Assembly: GCA_947044365.1 (NCBI GenBank)
Contig: OX345644.1
Span: forward strand, 2,421,237-2,485,236
Length of the DNA stretch: 64,000 bases
Source of the DNA: Petrosia ficiformis
Taxonomy: Eukaryota; Porifera; Demospongiae; Haplosclerida; Petrosiidae
Direction of reading: 5' to 3'
The position numbers and the translations under genes were made by a program. The notes beneath the pieces were generated by a model, which saw only the letters and a list, made by a program, of their open reading frames with translations, was not told the DNA's origin and did not search any database. Numbering within the stretch: the stretch's first letter is position 1; every line of letters begins with the position of its first letter. Below are positions 1-12,700 of the stretch, piece after piece.

Positions 1-1218
1 ACTCTCTAAAGGACCAATGTATGTAAATAAAACTTAATATTTAACTACATGTATACTGTATCCCATAGCAACTATCCATGACAACAATACACTTGTATGA
101 AACAATACAAGAGCTATTGTTTGTTTGTTTATTTAACATGTACATGTACATGTGTATATCAGCAATCTAAAATTTCTCTGTGTCATGCTTTTGTCTCACT
201 AGAAACCTGCCGTAACTAATAGTACATGTACATTGTAATGAAGTCTCAATTAGTCTTTGAGGAGAATAATTGTTTATTTATTTAGCAATTTTTGAAATAT
301 TAGAATGTGCAAAGTTTACCCCAAGAGAAATACAGTTCTTAGTACATGTACATTTTTATACTCATGTGCATGTACTGTTGTTATGTAAATGTATACTGTA
401 GTTAATTATACATGTACATGTAGTAAATTTACATTTAGTTAGATGTACATATAATTATTGTACAGTACAAGTACACATGCACATGTACATGTATTTACAT
501 GTACAGTAGTTATAGACATATGTACAGTACAAGTACACATGTACATGTACATGCATGTATATACATACAGATAACTACATTTACATGTACAGATTAACTA
601 CATGTACAGATAACTACATGTACAGATAACTACATGTACATGTACAGTAGTTATAGACATATGTACAGTACAAGTACACATGTACATGCATGTATACACA
701 TGTACATACAGATAACTACATGTACAGATAACTACATGTACAGATTAACTACATGTACAGATAACTACATGTACAGATAACTACATGTACAGATAACTAC
801 ATGTACATGTACAGTAGTTATAGACATATGTACAGTACAAGTACACATGTACATGCATGTATATACATACAGATAACTACATGTACATGTACAGATAACT
901 ACATGTACAGATAACTACATGTACAGATAACTACATGTACAGTAGTTATAGACATATGTACAGTACAAGTACACATGTACATGCATGTATATACATGTAC
1001 ATACAGATAACTACATGTACAGATAACTACATGTACAGATTAACTACATGTACAGATAACTACATGTACAGATAACTACATGTACATGTACAGTAGTTAT
1101 AGACATATGTACAGTACAAGTACACATGTACATGCATGTATATACATGCAGATAACTACATGTACATGTACAGATAACTACATGTACATGTACATGTATA
1201 CACTATATAAGTATGTAG
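1..1218. repeat. ACATGTAC-rich satellite in 3' flank
   Basis: No gene is visible here. From about 400 to 1200 the DNA is a complex satellite made of ACATGTAC palindromes and short units such as ACAGATAACTACATGT, grouped into a higher-order block. The phrase TTATAGACATATGTACAG recurs near 510, 648, 818, 946 and 1098, followed each time by GTACAAGTACACATGTACAT. It lies just downstream of the stop codon of the minus-strand ANKRD26-like gene, so part of it may be 3' UTR. Confidence 0.8.
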
Positions 1219-4200
1219 CTATTTAAAGTCCAGATACCTCTCATGAAGACTATCTAATCTCATTTCAGCCATTCCCTTTTGTTCCATCGCTTTTCTAAGT
1301 TTTCTCTTCTCCTGAGATAGAGAATAATTGAGTGAATGAGAGAGATAGACAGATAGACAGATAGACGGACAGACAGCAATAGACAGAGAGACAGACAGAG
1401 AGAAACAGAGACAGACAGAGAGAACAAGACATACAGAGGGACAGACAGAGAGACTGAGTTAGTAGTATACACATACCTGATTCACATGTACTCCAGAGTC
1501 CCTATAAATCTGTTCCAATTCCATCAGCTGATGATAAATAGATTAAGTGTATATCAGTGTTTTTGATAAGCTTATATGGCACATCATTGGCCCAAAGAGA
1601 TTCTTTTTTTGGGACTACATTGCCACTAACAGCATTCAGTCTTTGTTAATTATGGCTCAAGATGTATTCCTAATGGCATACACACTAACCATTGTTGAGC
1701 CAATTTGGCCCATGCTTCAAAACCTCTGGTGTAAATAATAATCTCATGTGTTTATAATTAGTGATAAGGGATTTTAGTGATATTATGATAAACCGATAAT
1801 TACTATAGATATGTACTGATAACTGATACTGATCTGATATTATATCTACCAGACTGGTCAGCAATGGTCAGGAATAACCACCACTCAGCATGAATTAACC
1901 ACATCTCAGATAATACATACATTGTATATATTTGTATATAGGCTACTGAGACAGTATTAAGTGTATACTGGATAAACAGCAACTGATCTACATGTACCTA
2001 CTGGTTTCTGATTCTTTCAATAAAGAGCATTTTCTCAATAATTATGAATATCATAAAAGCGATTAATGATGCTATAATCACAAGAAATGACATAAACTTA
2101 TTACAACATCAGGTGCATGTACATCACTCAAATAACCATTACCGATACTTGAAATAATGACTAATATTGACTCATATTAATCACTAATTTGATTTTCAGT
2201 GTATCACTACTTATAATAAATAGTAAATACAACTTGTATATACCAGAGGTGGAAATAACAGTCAGACATCAAACAATTTCTGACCATTTAGCCTGTTTGT
2301 CTGAGCAAATCTCACTTTGCTCGAACATTTTGTCATACCAAAAAAATAAATATGACAACAAAAGAGTGAAATTTAAAGGAATCCTCTCACAAGAATAGTA
2401 AACAATCTGTGGCACTTGTTAACCACATTCTTGCTCCACGATTCAATTTTAAAATCTCATTGTTTGGATTTATTATGTGGCTGGAGTAATTAATAGCTTT
2501 GCTCTAAAAGTTGCAGTCACACCAAAATTTGAAAGCGTCTCACCAAAAATCACTTTATTTAGATGTGTTATCTATGCAAATGTATAGTATTTGTTTCCAC
2601 CTCTGTATACATATAGGCTACATCACACCAGGGTCTAGCTAAAGAGTGGAAGAGATGTGCTGTACCACTCTATGCAACACCATTTCTCTTTGATGTGGTC
2701 AATTAATTCACAAATATGTTTTGATTTTTATCATTTCTTACCTTCTCAGTGAGTTTATGCTTTGCTTTCACTTCACTCTCCCAAATCTCTTTCAATTCAA
2801 AATTCTCTTCTTGAGCTGTCTTTCTTGCTGACCTCTCTTCTTCAAGTTGATGTTCAAGAGATACTACCTCACTACGTAGTTTAGTGGCCATTTCTTGTAG
2901 TGTAACTCTGGACTGTGGAATAAAAGGATGAATGGATGAATGGATGAATAGATAGATGGATGGATGGATGGATGGATGGATGGATGGATAGATGGATGGA
3001 TGGATAGATGAATGGATGGATGTATAGATAGATAAATAGATGAATAGATGAATGGATGAATGGTTGGATGGTGAAATACTGGATGGTTGGACACGCACGT
3101 ACAGATGAATGGATGGATGGATAAATGGATAGATGAATGGATGAATGGATGAGAGGATGAATAATTGAATGAATGAATAAATGAATGAATGAAAAAGAAT
3201 GAATGAATGAATGAATGAATGAATGAATGGATATATAGAAGTAATAAATGGAATTGATGGATAGATAGATACATGTAGATGAATGAATGAATGAATGAAT
3301 GAATGAATGAATGAATAATGGTCAACTAAGTAATAAATAGAATTGATGGATAGATAGATACATGTAGATGAATGAATGAATGAATGAATGAATTGGATGG
3401 TGAAATAATGGATTGGACATGCATGTACAGATGAATGGATTGATGGATGGATGCATGGATGGATGGATGGATGGATGAATGCATGGATGGATGCATGGAT
3501 GGATGGATGGATGGATGGATGAATGCATGGATGGATGCATGGATGGATGGATGCATGCATGGATGCATGCATGGATGGATGGATGGATGGATGGATGAAT
3601 GGATGGATGGATGAATGGATGGATGCATGGAAGAATGGATGGATGAATATACTACATGTTTTGTGTATCTGAATAGATGAATAGATAATAGATGGATGGT
3701 TTTATGGTATGTTGTAAAATAGAAGAACAAAATGGATAAATGAATGAATGAATGAAGTAATTAATGTATGAATGGTTGGATAGATGATTTGATGGATAGA
3801 TAGATAGATGGATGATAATAACTCACTTGGTTTAATTTCTGAATTTCTTCATTTTGTATCTTCTCTCTTTCAGTACAGACATTCAATTCGCTCAAAATAT
3901 TATTTATTTTCCCCTCAAACTCAACAATCTTTGATTCCACTTCAGTCTACAGATATAAAAGAAAGCCACTGAATGAATGAATACATGCAGTTGTACACGT
4001 ATTTATTACATTAGTAATTAAACTAGTCAAATGTGACTCTTAGGACTGGAAGCTTAGACTGATATACACACTCTCTCTCTCTTCCATTTCTCTCTCTCTC
4101 TCTCTACGAACCTTTTAATAGATAAACAGGAACAACACTAATGAATATTGATAAGATTACCATTTTCTTGTTCAAATGACATGTACATGTATGTATACAG

Positions 4201-4518
4201 ATATATGTGCATGTACATGTACGTACATACATGTATATAAACAAAAATATACAAACATACATGTAATAATGTTATAGATGCTTATTACCATGTTGTAATA
4301 ATTTATTGGAGATTTTTTATTGAGCCATAAATATGTACCATACATATGCATGTACATGTATGTTTGTAGAGTATATGTACGTATGTAACAATGTATCATG
4401 TGTGTGTATACATGTATGTATAGTACTCATGTGTGTACTATTAGTATATAAACATTGATCCTTAATTATTATATAGAGTGCATACATGTATATACATAAT
4501 TATGTACATATGTATACG

Positions 4519-4549
<31 letters not shown>

Positions 4550-7500
4550 TTATGTATGTATGTATGTATAACTATATGTATGTAGATGTATGTATGTATG
4601 TATGTATGTATGTACATGTATGTATGTATGTATGTATGTATGTATGTATGTATGTATGTACATGTATGTATGTATGTATGTATGTATGTATGTATGTATG
4701 TATGTATGTATGTATGTATGTATGTATATGCAATTATGCATACAGTAATTGCGTAGTATACAAACATCGATCGTTAATTATTCAGTTTATAGTACAAGTT
4801 AAACAAATACAGGAAAAAAAATCCCAAATTCTGTTTAACAGATAAATACATCTGATAATTTATAAAAACATCCTATTTGTTTATAACATGCACATGTACA
4901 TGTACGTGTACATACATGATAACATGTACATGTACATACATTATAACATGTACAGTACGTACATGTACATACATTATAACATGTACATGTACATGTACAT
5001 ACATATTGTGTGTACAACACAATATACATTAAAATGTTATACGTAGTTATACTGAAATGATCAACTTTCTCCTGTTTATACATTATCCATCCTGTTGTTT
5101 TTCAATCCATTGCTTCATTATTGGTTACAGTATAATCATGCATTATTAACCACATTAACTAACCATATAGTACACATAACACCATCAACCTAATGTTGAG
5201 ATTATTATAAATGCGAGCAGATTTAGAACTTTGTCAATGAATGATTGAAAAAGAGCAAATTGACTCCTATTATTTCATGAAAGATCCAAAAGAAGGATCT
5301 ACCCTACAGTATATACATACATATGTTAATCATACAGTACAGTAATTACTCAGTAGTTTCATTTCCACACTACAGTAGTTCAACAGTAGTTTTGACAGTA
5401 ATTAATATATTTGTCAATTCAATACCACAATAATTATTACTATACTACACAGAGAGACTGTGACAGTGGAACTAAGGTACATAATTGCTGTTACTGTGTG
5501 GTGACATTTTTATAGATTCTACAGTTTTTATGGTTTTTACAGTTCCTTACAGTTTAGTACTGACTGACCTTTTCTAGAATAACCTGGTCCCTTTCACTGC
5601 CTGTACTTCTTAAAGACTCTTGTGTTTGGTGTAACGCGTCTTTGTATTTCTGCAAGGCTTGTTGTGTATCTCGTAGCTCTTGTTCCTGTTTGAGTGACTC
5701 CTGTACCATTTTGTTTAGATTATCCTCTAACCTGGCTTTCTCTTGATCTACTAAATCATATGCATCATCAACTGTTTGTAGTTTGTGTTTTAGTTCAGAG
5801 TTTATTTCAAGTTGTGTTGTCATCTCCTGTAATTGAAATGAGGAGGAATGTACGAGAATAATAATGGATGAAGAGTGAAAGAAGGCAATGAAGGAGATGA
5901 TAGAGAGACAGATATACACATGTACATGCACATGTACTTACATATGTACATGTACATGCATAACTACATGTACAATGTACATATACATGTACATGTACAT
6001 TGTAATTACTGAGTGATCAATCAATCATGGTGATGGCATACATGTAAATTATATATTATTGTATAAATGTGCATGTTTGTACATGTACATACGAACAGTA
6101 CATAAGTACATCATATACATACACATGTACACGTACGTACATACATACATTTGTACAACATCATACACTGTACATGTTTAGTATTATATACATACACTGT
6201 AATTATACACACATAAATGTACATGTACACAAATACATTTACTGTATATACATGTATACATGTACTGTACATGTATATATACTATACCTGCTGTAGTGTA
6301 TGAAGTTCTTTTTCAATGACATGTTTAGAAGCTTCACTAACAGTTAACTGTTCCTTCACTGACAACAATTCATCTAATCTTTCTCTAACATCAATATTAC
6401 ACTAACGTAAAAATTTTACAATGAATAAAGACACACTATACTCAATACTACATGTAAGTCTATCAACTGACAACAATTCATCTAATCTCTCTCTAACAGC
6501 AATATTATAAATTAGACAATGAATAAAGAACTGTTTCCATATAGTACTCAATATACTGAAATATGCTCTCAAGCGGTTTATACATGTACGTACATGTCTG
6601 GGTAATTTAAAATGCAGGTGATAATGGATTAAGCTGCGTACAATTACACAATGCATACACAATTACAATTACGTAAGCTGTGTACAACTACGCAAGCTGC
6701 GTATAATTACACAAGCTGTGTACAACTACACAAGCTGTGTATAATTACACAAGCTGCATACAACAATGCAAGCTGTATAGAATTACACAAGTTGCGTACA
6801 ATTACGCAATATCCATTACTACATGTAGTTGATATACACTGTACATGTATGATATACATTGTAGATATATATGTATATGTAGTTTATAAACCATTTTTTA
6901 CGTACCTTTCTAACATTCTCTTGTAAAGATTCAATGTGTGAGTTTAGTTTGGCCTGAAAGAGGAAATGTAAAATAGCTAGAATGTACACTGTACATGTAC
7001 AATGTAGTGTGGTTTATGTATTGTGTGTGAGTATATATATATTAGACACACATTGCATAAGGTTTATGTAAAGTGTTATTATGATTTGTAGGTTCGAGAG
7101 AATTTGAAACAAAGGAAATCTTTTAAAAGGCAGGAATCCGACTAGGGATTGAACCCAATATCTAGTCAGGCGCTCTTACCATCTGAGCCACCATACAGAT
7201 TCCTTAATGCCAAAGGAGTGTATGATTGTACTAATCCCAAAGCTAGCTTCAAACCTACATGTAGCTGTTTCTAATTCAAAGTGCTAACTGTCTTAAACTG
7301 ATGACCAGGATACTAACCAGTGGAACTGAAGCTCTCTTAGTGGTCTCTTCACTAAGAGTCAGTGACAACAGTGTGTATATGTACAGTACATGTGTATGTA
7401 CATGTACATGTATGTGGTTATTACATGAGATAATTAATCCTGGAGGCCTAATACTACATACTGTACATGTAAGTGCATTCCTATACTAAGTGTATCCTAG

Positions 7501-9671
7501 CAACACATAGCTGTAATGATATCAAAATTGTACAAATACATGTACATGTGTGGTATCAGGTGATGAGTTTCAAGGAATCTGATTGGCTGTAATTTGGTAA
7601 ACATGTTTAGATTTATGATATTATCCTACTGAGAGATCTCAATGTATTCTACACCGTTACCTTTTCTTCTCTCAGAACAGATTCGGTCTCTGATACTTTC
7701 CTCTCTGCAGTCTCAACTTGTTTTATTAACTGTTGCTTTTCCAAGAGAGAATTATTCATACGTTCATTCACTGAAGATAACTGGCTTTCCAAATGTGCAA
7801 TCTATAATAATTATAATAAGAAAATGTAAAATGCATATACTGTTTAACAGCCTTGGTGCTCAGCAAAAAAAAGGGTTTCAGATTGGGCTCAAACCTTTCC
7901 TAGCATTACATAATGATGTCCTTATTATTTTTACAAACTATTTTTGATCAGAAATTTTGTTTGGAAAAACTGTGAGCATTTTAATGTTCTCTTGAAACTC
8001 TAATTGGACCATCAACAATAGCCTTGATACTTTTTAGTTTTTTACTAAAAAAATGTTTTCAGATTAGGCCAAAACATTCTCTACAGTTACATAATTAAGG
8101 TTTTACCCAGAGCTCAGAGAAAGGAGGATAGAATGTCAAAAGTATGACTACACCAAAGGAATTGAGACAAGGAAAGGAGTGTGGGCCATCCCCCTTTGTC
8201 CCTTTGGCTAAATCCTGCATAATGATGTCATTGTTACTGTACTACCTTTATAATATAACCTGTTTAAGACAAATCTGTATTAGTTACTTACTATTCTACT
8301 TGCTCACCTGCTCTCTGTATTAGTTACTTACTATTCTACTTGCTCACCTGCTCTCTGTATTAGTTACTTACTATTCTACTTGCTCACCTGCTCTCTGTAT
8401 TAGTTACTTACTATTCTACTTGCTCACCTGCTCTCTGTATTAGTTACTTACTATTCTACTTACTCACCTGCTCTCTGTATTAGTTACTTACTATTCTACT
8501 TGCTCACCTGCTCTCTGTATTAGTTACTTACTATTCTACTTACTCACCTGCTCTCTGTATTAGTTACTTACTATTCTACTTGCTCACCTGCTCTCTGTAT
8601 TAGTTACTTACTATTCTACTTGCTCACCTGCTCTCTGTATTAGTTACTTACTATTCTACTTACTCACCTGCTCTCTGTATCCGTTACTTACTATTCTACT
8701 TGCTCACCTGCTCTCTGTATTAGTTACTTACTATTCTACTTGCTCACCTGCTCTCTGTATTAGTTACTTACTATTCTACTTGCTCACCTGCTCTCTGTAT
8801 TAGTTACTTACTATTCTACTTACTCACCTGCTCTCTGTATTAGTTACTTACTATTCTACTTGCTCACCTGCTCTCTGTATTAGTTACTTACTATTCTACT
8901 TGCTCACCTGCTCTCTGTATTAGTTACTTACTATTCTACTTACTCACCTGCTCTCTGTATTAGTTACTTACTATTCTACTTACTCACCTGCTCTCTGTAT
9001 TAGTTACTTACTATTCTACTTGCTCACCTGCTCTCTGTATTAGTTACTTACTATTCTACTTACTCACCTGCTCTCTGTATCCGTTACTTACTATTCTACT
9101 AGCTCACCTGCTCTCTGTATTAGTTACTTACTATTCTACTAGCTCACCTGCTCTCTGTATCCGTTACTTACTATTCTACTTGCTCACCTGCTCTCTGTCT
9201 CTCTTTGAGTTCTCTTGTACCATTAAATGTTGACCTTGCTGTTGGTCAATCTGTCGTTGCATAGAAACTATCTGATTGCCTTTCTCTGTTAACACTGACT
9301 GAGCAGACTTGAGCTATGCAAAAAATATAAGTGTGTTAAACTATTACTTATACGTACATGTACATGTACATGTTGATCCTGCTCTCATGCTACAATAAAA
9401 CACATACATGTACATGTACATATAACTATTACTTATATGTACATGTACATGTACATGTTGACCCTGCTCTCATGCTACATTAAAATACATGTACATGTAC
9501 ATGTACATGTAATCACAGCTACATGTAAGTGTGTTTAACTATTACTTATACATACACATGTACATGTACATGTATACAATAAAAGGCACTGTTGGCATTC
9601 TACATCGTCTCTATCATATAGAACTCATTACATACATGTACGTATATACAGGTACATGTATGTACAGGTAC

Positions 9672-9708
<37 letters not shown>

Positions 9709-12700
9709 GGTACATGTATACAAGTACATGTACATGTGTATGTAGATATACAATTACTATACATGTACATGTACGTGTACTGTACATTACGCTCACTTCT
9801 TGCTCAGTAGCTGTTAGTTTCTTTTCCTTCTTTTCCAGTTGTTGAGCTAATCTTCTGGTTTCGTCTTGTGATGAGGTCATATCTTTCTCTAATGACAGTT
9901 TCTCTCTCAGGAGCTGCTCACTGTGTTGAGTGTTCACCTTCTCATGCCGTGCCTCTTCCACTTGGAGTCTAGAAACTTCTGCATTTGCTTCGGATAGTTG
10001 GGTACTGAGTGACAAAACCTACATGATATGAGCAGAGAGAGAAAGAGAGAGAGAGGGAGAGAGAGGGAGAGATGAATGGAGGCATAAATGTGTGATAGAT
10101 GGATAAATATATAGATATATAGATAGATAGATAGATAGATACATGTAGATAGATAAATGGATAGATACATTTGTAGGTACATACATACAGTATGAGAGCC
10201 TAGTATATGTACATGTACATGTATTGTAAGTTTCCTAATGCAAATAGCCACATACCTGATCCTCAAATCTTTGTCTTTTATCACTCTCATTATCCAGAGC
10301 ATTTGTTAAAAGTTCAACTTTGCTCTTCATGTCACTCAGTATAGTACTGGTGACCATTTCATTATCACCACGTTCACTTAACTACATGATATAATTATAA
10401 GATCCACAATAATACATTCATCTGTCTTTCATCCAATCCGTCCATCTGTCTGTCCGTCTATCTGTCCATCCGTCTGTCCATCCGTCCGTCCATCCATCCA
10501 TCCCATCCATCCATCCATTCATCCATTCATGTATTCATCCATCCATCCATCCACCCATACATACATCTATCCATGTATTCATTCATCCATCCATCCATCC
10601 ATCCATCTATCCATCCATCTATCCATCCGTTCATCCCATCTATCTATCCATCCCATCCATCCATCTATTCATCTATTCATCCATCCATCCACCCATACAT
10701 ACATGTACATCTATCCATGTATTCATTCATTCATCCATCCATCCATCCATCCATCCATCCATCCACCCATCCATCTATCCATGTAATCATCCATCCATCT
10801 ATCCATCTATTCATCCATCCATCAATCCATCATAATCACAAGAACAAGTGGACATACCTCATCTTTGAGTTTCTCTATCGCTCCTTCCATTTGTTGCTGA
10901 ATATTTTCATTTTCAGAACGTTCTTGTTTCAATTCAGCCTAGAAGAAAATATAGTGTGCATACTATGTGTATGTGTTTGTCTGTGGTAAAATTGTTTGTG
11001 TATCTCTAAGGGTGTGTGTGCATATGTATACGTGTGTGATTACTTATACATGTACATATACATATACATGTACATGTACATGTATATGTACATGCACATA
11101 TACATGTACATGTATGCAGACATTTGTGTTTCAAATTTCACTAACCTCTAGCTTTGCATTGACCTGCTGTAAGAAAGCCATTTTTTCTTCAAGCGCTGTC
11201 TTTGAGCTGTCAGTCGTCTCTAGTCGTTCTGATAGCTCGTTTTGCTGGTTTATGGCTCGAGTTGCCTCTTCTTGAAGACTCTGGTACAATCTTTGTTGCT
11301 CAGATAGTGCATTTTCTGTAACTGTTCGCTGATTTCTCTCTGTTCTCAATTGTGTTTTCACTTCATCAACCTCTTCTTGTAGTTGCTGACAAGTTGCATT
11401 CAATGATTTGTTATGAACTTCCATTTCTTTCCGCTTCAGTTCTAGCAATTGTTTCTCCTCTACTTCTTCCGAGAGGCGAGTTTCAGTCCAAACAAGTTGC
11501 TCCTATTGACCAAACAACAAACAGAATATAAATACTAATCAGAGGTTTTGATATCTTTTCAAGCATGGGCCAAATTAGCTCAACAATGGATATATACAGT
11601 GTATATATACTGGGTAAACAGCACTAAATGCAAGTTACAATCCAACTACCATTCTGGGCAGAACACTGAATACATACATGTACATGTATATAAGTTACTG
11701 ATACATAACTGCATGAACAGCACTAAATGCAAGTTAGAATCTGATCACCCCTCTATCCACAACCCTGGCTTGCTAAGTGCTCTACTACATGTATATATCA
11801 TTAAGCCAGCAGGACTCTGCTGGCAGAGACTGAGCCATGGTGCAGCCTATTAGGGAACATATTTTCTCAAAATGTATTGAACAGACAGATAAGCACTATG
11901 AACTAAACTTGCCTGCATCTTTTTTCTCTCTTCTGCTGCAGACTGAAGCTCTTCTTCAGCTTGTTCAACTTGATACTGAAGTCTACGTGCTTCTAACTCA
12001 ATATCAAGTTTGGAGTTCTCCAACTGTAGTTTTGACTCAAACAGATCATCGTACCTTCGTTGGAGCTCCATGTTCTGGCCAGTCAGATTTCTCCGTCTAG
12101 TTGGTGTGACATTGTCAGAAGAAGGAGAGGAGGTGGGTGTAGGTGAAAGGAACATTGAATCATTTTGACGAGGATTTGAAGTATGCATACTAATCTGGTC
12201 AGACAGGTTCTTCTGTTGGGTTGGAATGATATTTTCAGAATTCGTAGTCTGGACAGACAGATTTCTCTCCCTGGTGGGTGAGAGATCCTTTGATCTAATA
12301 GAAGAAGAAGTGAGAGAGGAAGAGAGGAACACTGGACCATTCTGACGAGGTGGAGTACTATTAGATTCTTTGTTAAGATCCTTTAGTGTTTCCTTTACAC
12401 CTGTTGGTAAGGGAGGAAGTGAACGGAGAATCTGTGAATCTACAACAGTGGATATTGATGTCACAGTATTAACAGGAATCTCAGACAGATTACGAAGAGG
12501 GGTCTGCTTCTCTGGTACCGTTACAAGTTGTTTTTTCATCTCTGATTCCAGCTCTGTCATTTCATTTTCATCGCCATATTTCAAATGAGATGAGCTCTGA
12601 GGTGAAACTAAAGTGCTGGCTGTGTATTTAGATTGGCTGGGTCCAAGAGTGCTTGGTGTCGACTGTTGGGTTTTTATTTCTCCCGGACCTTTAGTTTTAG

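Noticed and set aside
2703..3730. Long minus-strand frames rich in His, Pro, Ser, Ile ([10 protein letters not shown])
   Set aside because: Translation of a GATG/CATC microsatellite; only the 2742-2912 segment inside one of them is a real coiled-coil exon.
4462..4845. Frames on both strands of MYVCMYV or HTYIHTYI type
   Set aside because: Translation of a GTAT microsatellite.
7642..7947. Plus-strand frame of 101 codons
   Set aside because: It is antisense to the coiled-coil exon 7661-7801 and runs into a repeat.
8281..9200. Possible CRISPR array (regular 40-bp repeats)
   Set aside because: There are no unique spacers; units are joined head to tail and the host is eukaryotic. It is a minisatellite.
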